Shown: positions 34,774 to 43,159, counted from the first letter of the stretch. The stretch is DNA of 64,000 nt from PALSA-911 sp963743035 (GCA_963743035.1 CAVUOB010000013.1:168325-232324), one strand, 5' to 3'. The notes: generated by a model from the sequence alone, not told the origin. Program-made: numbers and translations.

Positions 34774-34814
34774 ATTGTGCTTGCGTCCGCCCGTCCGGCG
34801 GACGCAAGCACAAT
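34774..34814. terminator. Long perfect hairpin between convergent genes
   Basis: An 18-bp perfect stem (from ATTGTGCTTGCGTCCGCC) with a 5-base loop lies between the MDR gene and the convergent operon ending at 34846. It is the strongest hairpin seen outside the RNA genes. There is no T-run on either side, so bidirectional termination is inferred. Confidence 0.6.
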
Positions 34815-34845
34815 TGGCCCAAGCCAGCCTAGCGGCCCGGCGGAG

Positions 34846-35892
34846 CTAATGGAAGGCGCACAGGCAGGTATCCTCGCCCGCCACGTCTGCGATCATCGTT
34901 GAGCCCCGGTATATCCGGACCGCATTCTTCCCGATGATCTCCAGCCGATCCCCCTGGCGGAGCAGGCGGGCCAGCCCGGTGGCTGCGGTGGATCGCAGGT
35001 CTTCCGGCCCGTAGGCGATCACGCCGTTGCAAAGCCGCGCGCGAATAAGATGCAGTCCCTCGTTCTCAGTGTAGAGAATGTTCGTTCGCTGCAATGCGAC
35101 GAATCCGCTTGCCCAGGCGGCATCGCAGCCGGCGAGCATGCGCAGAGTGCTCTCAGCCACCGCGGCGGCTGCCGGACAGCGGAACGAACAGGGAAAGAAG
35201 CTCAGCAACGACCGGCCGAAATACTGTGCGATGTAGTTCAGCCGCCAGTCATACGGCATGGCGCCGCTGGTATTCTGTGACACGTAAGGTACGAAATCGC
35301 ATTGCTTCTCCGCCGCCAGGGACCTGAACCGCCCGAAGGCCTCGCGGCAACAGGCGGGTATGCCGAGCAGCGCGCCGAACAGATCGTCTTCGCCGGCCTC
35401 GTCCAGCATCTTTCCTGTCTCGGCCAGGGTGGTATCGGATGCCATGTAGACGTTGCGAATTGCACCTTCCTCTTGCGGTTGGGCCAATCTGTCCACCCGG
35501 TTGGCCCAGCCGCCCTTGCCGCGATCGGGCTGGAGGATCCATCGGTCCTCGCTGGGGAGGATCTGGAATCCGTGCCGCTCCGCCGCCGCGCGCAGCAGGG
35601 GGAGCCGGGCGTCCGTCAGGCTCGTGCGGGAAATCTTGACATCCGCCGCGGCCAACAGGATCTCCCTTGTCATATTGTCGTCAAAATGGTCCTTCAGATC
35701 CAGATACAGGCCGCGGTTGAGGCATGTCGCCGAATCCCAGGCGCTGTGCTCATCGAAGAACATGCCCCAGGGGCCGGACAAGCGTTGCCCATTGGCGCCC
35801 GGATTGCCGGCTCGCACCTCGGCGGCCAGCGTGTCATCGAGCGCTTGCCGCAAGATGGCGCGCAGCCGGTCCTTTTGCGTATCGGCGGTCAT
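34846..35892 (-). CDS. Uncharacterised cysteine-containing partner of the radical SAM enzyme
   Basis: 348 residues from the ATG at 35892, with AGGAAG upstream. No signal peptide. The middle holds LLGIPACCREAFGRF and about 70 residues later FPCSFRCPAA, giving four Cys in a CC...CxxxC pattern that could bind a metal or cluster. The C-terminal 90 residues look like a small beta domain ending in CLCAFH. The CC and FPCS motifs recall the uncharacterised DUF483-type proteins, but I am not certain. Starts 20 bases after the radical SAM gene, so very likely co-transcribed. Confidence 0.7.
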   Translation of the reverse strand: MTADTQKDRLRAILRQALDDTLAAEVRAGNPGANGQRLSGPWGMFFDEHSAWDSATCLNRGLYLDLKDHFDDNMTREILLAAADVKISRTSLTDARLPLLRAAAERHGFQILPSEDRWILQPDRGKGGWANRVDRLAQPQEEGAIRNVYMASDTTLAETGKMLDEAGEDDLFGALLGIPACCREAFGRFRSLAAEKQCDFVPYVSQNTSGAMPYDWRLNYIAQYFGRSLLSFFPCSFRCPAAAAVAESTLRMLAGCDAAWASGFVALQRTNILYTENEGLHLIRARLCNGVIAYGPEDLRSTAATGLARLLRQGDRLEIIGKNAVRIYRGSTMIADVAGEDTCLCAFH

Positions 35893-35911
35893 TCTTCCTG
35901 GCTCTGGCTTC

Positions 35912-37135
35912 CTAGCTCTGGAAAACGCTGGCGTCTGCTGCGCCGAGACCTGGAGCCGATTCCGTCGCAAGCATTCGCCGGCGCTCGCCGGTCTCTTCGA
36001 CGCTGACGCCCATCCGTGCCCGGACGTGGCCGAACAGCTTCAGCAGGTCCGCGCACCAGACGCTCGGATTGTCGAAGCCCCTTGCGCTGGAATAGCGGTG
36101 GGGCAGGTAGCCGCCGCTACAGGTCTGCCCTTCCCGGCAATGACGGCAGGCCTGGGCGAGCGGCATGCCCGCGAAGATGGCCTGGGCATGCATCGTCTCG
36201 CTGTGCAACAGGTCGGAAAAATCCGAATCGCGAATGTTCAGCCTGGTGCGGGAAAGTCCGTCGGCGCAGGCGCGCAGATTGTCCAGCCCCTCCATCTCTC
36301 CGTCCGGCTCGATGAAGACATAGCAGGGCGGATCGTTGCCAATGCCTTCGCTATGGCTTTTGCCGCCCATGATGACCCTGGCCACATTTTTCAGATCGTC
36401 GATTTGCACCTCCATGGTGCTGGTGAACCACCAATCGTCGAAAATCGGGATCAGGAAATCCGCGCAGGGCGTCGCGCCATGGCGCTGCCGGACGGGCGCG
36501 ATCGTGTCATGGGTGAAGTGCGGCATCAGGTAGGTGATCTCGGTGCAGCCAAGACGCAGGAAATGGTGGTGCACGACCAGAGGATCGGCTCCCAGCGGGA
36601 TCACGCAGCCGACCCCATGTGGCAGGTGCGCGTCCTGCAAAAGCTTCAGCCCCCGCTCCACCTGGTCATACGAACCGCGTTGCCGATGATCAACGCGCAC
36701 GGCGTCGTGGATCTCCCTGGGGCCGTCCATGCTGATCCCGACGCTTACCTGGTGTTTGCGGAACAGCTCGATCCATCGCCGATCCAGCAGCGTTCCATTC
36801 GTCTGGATGACTAGGCTGAGCTTGACGATACCGCCCAGAACGGCGCGGGCTCTGCTACACCAGGCATCGAACAAATCCGGGCCGACGAGGCAGGGCTCGC
36901 CGCCATGAAAGGCGATCCGAAAACTGTCCTGCCCGGTGTTACGGCATTGCTGACGGATCCGCTCCAACGCCAGTTCGAACACGTCGTTCGACATCAGCGC
37001 CGGCCGTTTCATCCAGGTGGAATCGGCCATGTTGTAGACGTAGCAATAGGAGCAGTTCAGGTTGCAGCGGGACGCGACCTTCAATATGGCCTGGTGGATA
37101 TGCCGCGCCTGTCCCGCGTCTCGAGCCTCATTCAT
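35912..37135 (-). CDS. Radical SAM/SPASM peptide maturase-like enzyme
   Basis: 407 residues, with GGGAG seven bases before the ATG. The [4Fe-4S]-SAM motif is Cys24, Cys28 and Cys31 in CNLNCSYCYVYN, followed by FHGGEPCL. The C-terminal region has CRHCREGQTCSGGYLPHRYS and FDNPSVWCADL, a SPASM-like auxiliary cluster segment. That GGYLPHRYS...FDNPSVWC block is shared with maturases such as GrrM, FxsB and XyeB, which cross-link side chains in ribosomal peptides. A 58-codon gene lies 96 bases upstream and a Cys-rich partner 20 bases downstream. Reaction and substrate are inferred, not known. Confidence 0.88.
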   Translation of the reverse strand: MNEARDAGQARHIHQAILKVASRCNLNCSYCYVYNMADSTWMKRPALMSNDVFELALERIRQQCRNTGQDSFRIAFHGGEPCLVGPDLFDAWCSRARAVLGGIVKLSLVIQTNGTLLDRRWIELFRKHQVSVGISMDGPREIHDAVRVDHRQRGSYDQVERGLKLLQDAHLPHGVGCVIPLGADPLVVHHHFLRLGCTEITYLMPHFTHDTIAPVRQRHGATPCADFLIPIFDDWWFTSTMEVQIDDLKNVARVIMGGKSHSEGIGNDPPCYVFIEPDGEMEGLDNLRACADGLSRTRLNIRDSDFSDLLHSETMHAQAIFAGMPLAQACRHCREGQTCSGGYLPHRYSSARGFDNPSVWCADLLKLFGHVRARMGVSVEETGERRRMLATESAPGLGAADASVFQS

Positions 37136-37231
37136 TCGGACGCTCCCTTGACCCCTCCCTCGCAGCAGCGGGCGGGATCACTGGCCAGGGGCGATCGCCC
37201 GCCCTACAGCAAGGATCGGGACGCCGCAGAC

Positions 37232-37408
37232 CTATTCGTCGACGACAATGCTCAGATGCGTGACGCTGTAGTGATGGGTTCCAACGATACGCTGTGCGGA
37301 GATTTCCTGCTGCAGCGCAGTCTTCAGCGCGCCTTCCACCTTCACTTTCATTTCGTTGGCCATAGGCTTGCCGTCCACTTCACCAACGATGTTGATTCTC
37401 TCGGCCAT
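37232..37408 (-). CDS. Small peptide gene, candidate substrate of the radical SAM enzyme
   Basis: 58 codons. GGGGAGG stands five bases before the ATG, one of the best ribosome binding sites in the window. The peptide opens MAERINIVGEVDGKP, has a helical middle (MKVKVEGALKTALQQEI) and closes IVGTHHYSVTHLSIVVDE. The tail holds two similar units, HYSV and HLSI, after a Gly-Thr. No signal peptide, no Cys. Gene order (small peptide, maturase, accessory protein) is that of RiPP loci, and the aromatic/His-rich tail would be the modified core. An alternative is a small folded beta-alpha-beta accessory protein. I do not recognise the family. Confidence 0.7.
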   Translation of the reverse strand: MAERINIVGEVDGKPMANEMKVKVEGALKTALQQEISAQRIVGTHHYSVTHLSIVVDE

Positions 37409-37826
37409 TTCAACCTCCCCGTTTCATGTGAAGCATGTTGGACATCCATTCCGGTCTCTTCAGAACAGTCCGATAAATAACGCAGTGGGAGACCTTCGCG
37501 CATTCCATATACAGAACATACGGCATCACGGAGATCGTAACGCTCGTCACGCTTCTTCCCGGATGCCGCAAGCGCCGGGGATCAAAAAAATACCCCCAAA
37601 ATCGGCCATTGCAGATGTCTTCGTGATATCCGAAACGTGCCGCGGCACGAGGTGTGATTACCCTCCGGCGCCATCGTAAGCAATAACCGCGAGAGTTTCA
37701 GGTTACTCCGACACGCGCGCGATCTGCAATTCTTTTTGGGTGGTCCCTGCGGATTGGAAGCCCGCGGGAAAACACGATTCCGTGCAGTCTTGCGCAACGT
37801 TCCATCCACGCCATGGCGGGCGTTCC
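37409..37826. other. Intergenic region upstream of the candidate peptide operon
   Basis: About 420 bases between the small peptide gene and the cytochrome c gene, both on the minus strand. It should hold the promoter of the peptide operon, but no convincing -35/-10 pair was found. AT content is higher than the flanks, and there is a run of seven A (seven T on the minus strand) near 37585. Confidence 0.5.
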
Positions 37827-38414
37827 TTAATGCCGGTCGCGAAGGCTCAGGATATAGCTCACGAGCGGGGCTATCTGGTAATCGACGAGCGGAAGCCCGG
37901 GCATCTTGCCGTGCGGTCGCACCAGAAAATCGTGCAACGAGTTCTCCGTCGTCGCGGGCCGGTTGGCGATGGCATGGAAGTCCGGGGCCGGTGGCTGGAG
38001 GGTCGGCTGCAAGGGTTGATCGGCGGCAATGACATGACATGCGGTGCAGATGATCAGCGCCAGATTCCGTCCCTGGTTCGCATCGCTTTCGCTCACCGGG
38101 CTCGCTGGCTGTTGCATCGCATTCGGGGCGGCGGCTGCCGCACTTGCTGCCCGGGCCGCTATCTGATCGGCGGTGCTCCTGGCCAGTTCCGCCAACGTCC
38201 TGGCCTGGCCCGCCCGATCCATCGCCTGGTTCGCCGTCGCGCCCGCCAGGGCCGCGGCGGCCTCGGCGCGGTCGGATTTTGCGGCGATCTCCGCGATCAC
38301 CTGCCGCAGCTCCCGAACATCCCGCTGACGCAGCCAGGCCTCAAGGCCCGCGGCGCCGACCGCAACGACGATCACCGCCGCGGCAAAAACGAGAACCCTG
38401 CCCGGCACGGACAT
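37827..38414 (-). CDS. Membrane-anchored cytochrome c with Ala-rich coiled coil
   Basis: 195 residues, with GGGAG before the ATG. An N-terminal uncleaved-looking helix (VLVFAAAVIVVAVGAAGLEAWL) is followed by a long Ala/Glu/Arg-rich coiled-coil stalk (about 30-95). A small cytochrome domain follows with haem motif CTACH and a likely distal Met in GKMPGLPL. It would hold the haem away from the membrane in the periplasm. It lies upstream of the candidate peptide operon on the same strand but with a 418-base gap, so it is probably a separate unit. Confidence 0.85.
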   Translation of the reverse strand: MSVPGRVLVFAAAVIVVAVGAAGLEAWLRQRDVRELRQVIAEIAAKSDRAEAAAALAGATANQAMDRAGQARTLAELARSTADQIAARAASAAAAAPNAMQQPASPVSESDANQGRNLALIICTACHVIAADQPLQPTLQPPAPDFHAIANRPATTENSLHDFLVRPHGKMPGLPLVDYQIAPLVSYILSLRDRH

Positions 38415-38590
38415 GCGAATCTCCCACGAATCCGGCTGCCTTGCGGCCCGGTGCTTTCACGTCAGGTGCTTTCACAGGCCGGCACGCAGGAAGCCTGGTG
38501 CACAAATTCCGGTCGCAGCCTTGATCCATGTCAACGACGTGCCTTGCCGATACGGCGATGCGCGATATTCCTGCCGTCAGGCCGATGCCA

Positions 38591-38665
38591 TGGTGCCGGG
38601 TGAGGGATTTGAACCCCCGACCTTCGGTTTACAAAACCGCTGCACTACCACTGTGCTAACCCGGC
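38591..38665 (-). tRNA. tRNA-Thr (TGT)
   Basis: 75 bases with encoded CCA. Acceptor stem GCCGGGT pairs with ACCCGGC, and the anticodon loop TTTGTAA within GCGGT/ACCGA gives TGT. T-arm GGTTCAAATCC intact. The 250 bases on to the next gene show nothing recognisable. Confidence 0.96.
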
Positions 38666-38914
38666 GCGGCCTTCGACATAACACGGCGGGGGCGTTCTGG
38701 GCAAAGCCGTGTGGGTCGGGCCGAACGTCCCGATCCATCAATGGCTTAGGCGGAACCGCAGGCATCATCGACGGGCCAGCCACGGCATTGCCGCGCGCCG
38801 GGCCACGTCCGCAAAGCCGGGACGCCGCCTGTCTGTCGGGCAAATGAAGCGCCTACCGAAATGATGGACTTCGTGCCGGCACCGTGTAATAGATCCCGTA
38901 GCGAGGGCTTTGCA

Positions 38915-40096
38915 GTGAAACTCCTGCCAGTTTTCCTTAGGATGGTCCTTGGAGTGGTGGGCGCCGTGCTGGCCTTGCAGGGACCGGCTGCCGCCCAGGC
39001 CGGTGCCCAGTCTGGCGTTCAGTCTGGCGCCGGAGCCACCGATCTGCGGTCGGCCCAGATGGCGCGCAAGGCGCCCGAAGTGCAGGCGATCGAGAGGCTC
39101 AATGCCTGGACGGTTGGGCTGGCCGGCGGCCTGCTCGAGGGGGCGCCGATCCGCTTTGCGACCGAGATCGCCCGCGTCGTGGACGATGGCGACAATTTGC
39201 ACGTGCTTCCAATCGTCACGCGGGGCCCGGCCGAAAACGTCGAGGCGCTGCTCTATCTCCGGGGTGTGGATGCCGCGATCATCAATTCGGATGCACTGGA
39301 CGAGTTCAAGTCGCTGGTTCCCAACATCCAGCAGCGGATCAACTACATCCTCAATCTGTTTCCGTCCGAGTTGCATATTTTCGTCCGGCCCGAGATCAAG
39401 TCGCTGAACGACCTCAAGGGCAAGAAGGTCAACTTCAACACGCCCGGCACCGCCGCGGCCTACTCGGGTCCGCTGATCTTCGAGCGGCTGAAACTGGACG
39501 TGGAAAAGACGTTCATCCCCCACCAGGTCGCGCTGGAGCAGATGAGAACCGGGCAGGGGGACATGGCAGCGGTGGTGTTCATCACCTCCAAGCCCGTCGA
39601 TGTGTTCCTGCACGGCAAATGGGAGCCCGGCTTCAAGTTCCTGCCGGTGCCGTACGAGGATCTCGGATCCTACCTGCCGTCGACGCTCACTTCCGCCGAT
39701 TATCCGCAACTCATTGCGCAGGGCGAGGATGTGCAGACCATCGCCGTCCCGACGATCCTGGCAGTCTATAGCTGGCCGAAGGGATCGGATCGCTACCGGC
39801 GGGTCGCGCGGCTGACGGATTATTTGTTCAGCCGACTGGACAGGCTGCAGGGACCGGGGTTTCACCCGAAATGGAAGGACGTCAACCTCAACGCGAAAGT
39901 GCCGGGGCTGGACCGTTTCCCGGCGGCCCAGGAATGGCTCGACAGGGCGGCGGCATCCAGAGCGGTGGCGACATCTGCCGGAGGGGCCGGTCGTGCCGGC
40001 CCGCCACAACCGGGACCCCCTGCGCCGCCGGCCACGGCGGAGGAGCAGAAATTGTACCAGGAGTTCCTGGAGTGGCGAAGACAGCATGGAAAGTAG
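38915..40096 (+). CDS. Exported TAXI-type TRAP substrate-binding protein
   Basis: 393 residues from a GTG start with GAGG seven bases upstream; the earlier ATG at 38861 lacks a site. Signal peptide ends near GPAAAQA. The body (IVTRGPAENVEALLYLRGVDAAIINSDAL, HIFVRPEIKSLNDLKGKKVNF) matches the TAXI family of TRAP solute receptors, and the C-terminus adds a Pro/Ala-rich linker and a short helix. No TRAP membrane subunits follow. It heads a group of four consecutive plus-strand genes, three of them encoding exported proteins. Confidence 0.85.
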   Translation: MKLLPVFLRMVLGVVGAVLALQGPAAAQAGAQSGVQSGAGATDLRSAQMARKAPEVQAIERLNAWTVGLAGGLLEGAPIRFATEIARVVDDGDNLHVLPIVTRGPAENVEALLYLRGVDAAIINSDALDEFKSLVPNIQQRINYILNLFPSELHIFVRPEIKSLNDLKGKKVNFNTPGTAAAYSGPLIFERLKLDVEKTFIPHQVALEQMRTGQGDMAAVVFITSKPVDVFLHGKWEPGFKFLPVPYEDLGSYLPSTLTSADYPQLIAQGEDVQTIAVPTILAVYSWPKGSDRYRRVARLTDYLFSRLDRLQGPGFHPKWKDVNLNAKVPGLDRFPAAQEWLDRAAASRAVATSAGGAGRAGPPQPGPPAPPATAEEQKLYQEFLEWRRQHGK

Positions 40097-40141
40097 CGGA
40101 CACCGCATGGCCGGCATAGGGATCGGTTCGGAGGAAACCAG

Positions 40142-40645
40142 ATGCGCCTGATGCAGGCAGCCGCAATCGGGGTCGCTGGCCTGGTGATCGTTCTGGCGCT
40201 GCCTGGTGCGGCCCGGTGCCAGACAAGCCAGTCCCAGACAAAACCACCGCTCAACGCGGCGCATTCGACCTGGAACAGGACCCACCACGTGGTCATTCAG
40301 GTTACCCAGAACGATCCCGCGGTCATGAACATGGCACTCAACAACGCCGAAAACCTGGCGAAATTCTACAAGGACAAGGGCGAGCAGGTGGAGATCGAGC
40401 TGGTCGCCTACGGTGCCGGCCTGAATATGGTCCGCAGCGACACCTCCCCGGTCAAGGACCGCCTGGCGGCGATCAGCGCCAGCATGAAGAACGTGACCTT
40501 CTCGGGTTGTGGCAATACGTTGGACAGTCAATCCAGGCAGGAGAACAAGTCGATCACGCTGGTTCCCCAGGCCCATATCGTGCCGACGGGGATCGCCCGG
40601 ATCGTGGAGCTGGAGGAACAAGGCTGGACCTATGTGCGGCCCTGA
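40142..40645 (+). CDS. Exported DsrE-like protein
   Basis: 167 residues with GGAGG upstream of the ATG. Signal peptide (GVAGLVIVLALPGAARC), then a DsrE/DsrF-type domain: HHVVIQVTQNDPAVMNMALNNA, VEIELVAYGAGLNMV, and a Cys in FSGCGNTL at the place where sulfur-relay members carry their active Cys. Soluble DsrE proteins pass sulfane sulfur; exported ones are common but little studied. Follows the TAXI gene by 45 bases. Confidence 0.82.
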   Translation: MRLMQAAAIGVAGLVIVLALPGAARCQTSQSQTKPPLNAAHSTWNRTHHVVIQVTQNDPAVMNMALNNAENLAKFYKDKGEQVEIELVAYGAGLNMVRSDTSPVKDRLAAISASMKNVTFSGCGNTLDSQSRQENKSITLVPQAHIVPTGIARIVELEEQGWTYVRP

Positions 40646-40715
40646 CCGGCATAGGTGAAATTGCCGTTCGCCCGATGGCCACCCCGTCGGGGCGTCGCGG
40701 AACCTGGAGAGGATC

Positions 40716-40979
40716 GTGAAGGTAGCAGTGCTTGTGCTCACGCTGGCTGGCTGGATGTATCCAGTTCTCGTGACCGCGCAACCTGCGAATGGTTGCGCGA
40801 CCTGCGTTGAGTCGGCCGGCTGCGATGCGAAGCACGAATCCTGCGTTGCCGAATGCCGGGCGCGACTTTTTAGTATAGACCCGAAACGGAACGCCTGTAT
40901 GGCCGACTGCTCGAACAAGGCCGTCCATTGCGCCCAGGTCGCGAACAACGACTGCCGAACCCGCAACGTCTGCCGGTAG
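40716..40979 (+). CDS. Exported 10-cysteine small protein, unknown function
   Basis: 87 residues from a GTG with GGAGAGG upstream. A signal peptide (VLVLTLAGWMYPVLVTA) is followed by about 65 residues with ten Cys, including CATC, two CxxxC pairs (SCVAEC, ACMADC) and CNKAVHC-like spacing. The CxxxC pairs suggest a helical hairpin held by disulfides, or a metal site. No family recognised. It sits between the DsrE-like and the ExeA-like genes on the same strand. Confidence 0.72.
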   Translation: MKVAVLVLTLAGWMYPVLVTAQPANGCATCVESAGCDAKHESCVAECRARLFSIDPKRNACMADCSNKAVHCAQVANNDCRTRNVCR

Positions 40980-41127
40980 CGCAACCGGAGCGCGGCGCAC
41001 GCGGGAGCTGGACAGGCCGCGGTGATCAAATGGTCGCTACCGTTCTGCCGTGGTCGTTGTGTTTTGCGACCAAAAGAGCGGACATAGGTTGCAGCAGAGC
41101 CGATGGTCAGGAAACCCGATTTGTACG

Positions 41128-42708
41128 ATGCAACCCGCGATTGATGAGTGGCGTCCAGTACTGCACGGGCAGATCGACCAAATCCTGGCCAGCGGTGACC
41201 TGCACATCTTCCACGGTGCTGACCGGGAGCATGCCAGCGCCGTCCTGGACCTGATCGCGGCAGAGCTCCGTTCCACCCTTACCCGCATCCTGCGGGTCGT
41301 CGCGCCGGAACAGGGAGGGCTGGGGTTGGTCGCGCTCATCGCCCAATTGGCCCGCCGGCCGCTATCGCAGGCGCCGGCGGGAGAACAACTGACCGATGAC
41401 GAAATAGAGCGCGGGCATCGCGCTCTGACGGAGCTGGATGTGAGCTGCGACAGCGTCGTGCTGATGATCGACAATGCCCAATCGCTGCAGCCAGCGGCGT
41501 TGCGCTACATCCAGCAGGCCTGCCTGTTCGCGCCGCATCTGCGCATCGTCTTCTCGGGGGCGGAGGGGCTGGCCGCCCTGCTGGGCGACGCCGAGTTCGT
41601 CGCCCTCCGTCGGCGCCCGGCAACGGAGCTTCGTCTGGACGGACCTGCGGCGATCGCCGGTATTTGCCGGGAGTCGGCACGGTCTCCGCCCGTATGGGCC
41701 GACATCCTGCCGTCCGCGCAAGAGGAACCGGTCGCCGGGCCGTCCCGTGCGCCGACGGAGGCACTTCCCCCGGCTGCGTCCGGCCAGCGCAAGGCAGCGG
41801 CAGGGCGCTGGCTGTCCCTGGCCATGTTCGCCCTGCTGGTCCTGGGGGGGGGCGGTGCATGGCTGCTCAAGGACACGCCCTTCGGGATCATGGCCTGGAA
41901 CGAGATCAGGTCGTTTCACCGGGCAGAGACTGTGTCGCCCATGCCGCCGGCGCCAGTTGTTCCGCCGCTGTCCTCTGTGGCAGAGCACAATCCTGCCCCG
42001 CCGGTGACCTCTGACGAGACAGCCCCGGCGCCGGAAAAATCCCGGCCGCCCGCTCCCGGCGCGCCCCCCGTGACGCCCGGGCCTGTCCTTCCCAAGACCG
42101 TCGAGACCGGTGTTTCCCAACCGGCGCCGGAAATCGGCCCAAGCCAGGCGCCGGCCGAGCCGGGCGCAACGCAGGAGCGAGCGGCGAAGGACGTGCCAAA
42201 TTCCGTCGTGCCCGCCGGTGCCGTCTCGCCCCCGGACCGGGTGCCCGCTCCGGTACCTGCTTCCACCCCTGTCCCGACGCTGGCCGTACCGGCGGTCGGG
42301 GGCGCGGGCGCCGCCGCTTCCGGGCCAGCGGCTGTTCCGCCCGCGATGCCCGTGGGATTGGCCGAGACGTTGGTGCGGCGCGGGGACGCGTTGCTGCGGC
42401 AAGGCGATGTTGCGGCGGCGCGGCTACTGTACGGGCGTGCGGCGGGCGCCGGCTCCGGCCACGCGGCGACGGCTATGGGCAAGACCTTCGACGCGGGCTT
42501 CCTGACGCGGATCGGTGTGGTCGGAACCATCCCCGACCCCGCACAGGCCGCCGCCTGGTACCGCCGTGCCCTCACCCTCGGCGATGCGGAGGCCCGCGCC
42601 TTGCTGCAGGACCTGCCGGCTGACACCCGCCCGAGCATTGCCAGTCCGGGCGGGTCCAGTCCGGGCGGGTCCAGTCCGGGCGAGTCCAGTCCGGGCGAGC
42701 ACCCATGA
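41128..42708 (+). CDS. ExeA-like membrane protein lacking a P-loop, with Pro-rich stalk and Sel1/TPR-like end
   Basis: About 526 residues from ATG 41128 (weak binding site; the frame is open from 41050). The N-terminal 190 residues follow the ExeA/AAA pattern (VVLMIDNAQSLQPAALRYIQ, LRIVFSGAEGLAALL), but at the expected Walker A position it reads IFHGADREHAS, so nucleotide binding is doubtful. A membrane helix (LSLAMFALLVLGGGGAWLL) follows, then about 170 residues of Pro/Ala-rich linker and a Sel1/TPR-like unit (GDALLRQGDVAAARLLYGRAA). The layout fits an envelope scaffold related to ExeA/GspA-type secretion helpers. Function is unproven. Confidence 0.75.
   Translation: MQPAIDEWRPVLHGQIDQILASGDLHIFHGADREHASAVLDLIAAELRSTLTRILRVVAPEQGGLGLVALIAQLARRPLSQAPAGEQLTDDEIERGHRALTELDVSCDSVVLMIDNAQSLQPAALRYIQQACLFAPHLRIVFSGAEGLAALLGDAEFVALRRRPATELRLDGPAAIAGICRESARSPPVWADILPSAQEEPVAGPSRAPTEALPPAASGQRKAAAGRWLSLAMFALLVLGGGGAWLLKDTPFGIMAWNEIRSFHRAETVSPMPPAPVVPPLSSVAEHNPAPPVTSDETAPAPEKSRPPAPGAPPVTPGPVLPKTVETGVSQPAPEIGPSQAPAEPGATQERAAKDVPNSVVPAGAVSPPDRVPAPVPASTPVPTLAVPAVGGAGAAASGPAAVPPAMPVGLAETLVRRGDALLRQGDVAAARLLYGRAAGAGSGHAATAMGKTFDAGFLTRIGVVGTIPDPAQAAAWYRRALTLGDAEARALLQDLPADTRPSIASPGGSSPGGSSPGESSPGEHP
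42646..42705. repeat. Tandem 15-base repeat encoding SPGGS/SPGES units
   Basis: CCGGGCGGGTCCAGT is present twice, then once with GAG for GGG, then a partial fourth copy just before the stop codon. It encodes a short flexible C-terminal tail that is likely length-variable. Confidence 0.85.
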
Positions 42709-42826
42709 TCGCTGCCCTCCGGCGGGCACAACGGAAACCGTTGGAGCCTGCGCCTCTTGCCGTAGGGCCGGGCTCTGACCGCTGCGTCGGTTGGGAATAC
42801 CGATATGGCCGATAGATGCGGACGAC

Positions 42827-43159
42827 CTATCGGGCAGGCTTGTAGACCTTCGCGACCGCGTCTGCCTTCTTCATGCCCGCCACGGCTTCCGCACCCGACA
42901 TGAGAACGGTCGTCTTGGCGGATGTGACGGCGCCTCCAGCGGCGACGGCCAGCGCGATGGCCGTCATGCTCTCGTTGTCCGGCATGTCGGCGATCAGCAC
43001 GAGGTCATGGTCGCCGAAGCAATACCAGGCACCCACGAGCTTTCCGCCGGCAGCTTCACACAGCGCACGGCCCACGGTTTCGGCGCGGTTCTGCGGGTTC
43101 TTGAGCTGGGCGGCCCAGGATTCGGGCGTGTAGCTGCCTTGAAACATATATACTGGCAT
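42827..43159 (-). CDS. GYD domain protein
   Basis: 110 residues with a G-rich ribosome binding site. MPVYMFQGSYTPESWAAQLKNPQNRAE and YCFGDHDLVLIADMPDNESM match the small GYD family, in which the Gly-Tyr-Asp-like motif appears here as GDHD. A dimeric alpha-beta fold of unknown role. Monocistronic. Confidence 0.88.
   Translation of the reverse strand: MPVYMFQGSYTPESWAAQLKNPQNRAETVGRALCEAAGGKLVGAWYCFGDHDLVLIADMPDNESMTAIALAVAAGGAVTSAKTTVLMSGAEAVAGMKKADAVAKVYKPAR

Noticed and set aside
37410..37526. 38-codon minus-strand frame (MPYVLYMECAKV...) ending at the start of the candidate peptide gene
   Set aside because: Overlap with the next start looks like coupling, but there is no ribosome binding site and composition looks random; possible leader peptide at best.
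38600..38915. tRNA-Thr as a possible integration site of a mobile element
   Set aside because: No integrase gene, no direct repeat of the tRNA end and no composition change seen in the flanks.
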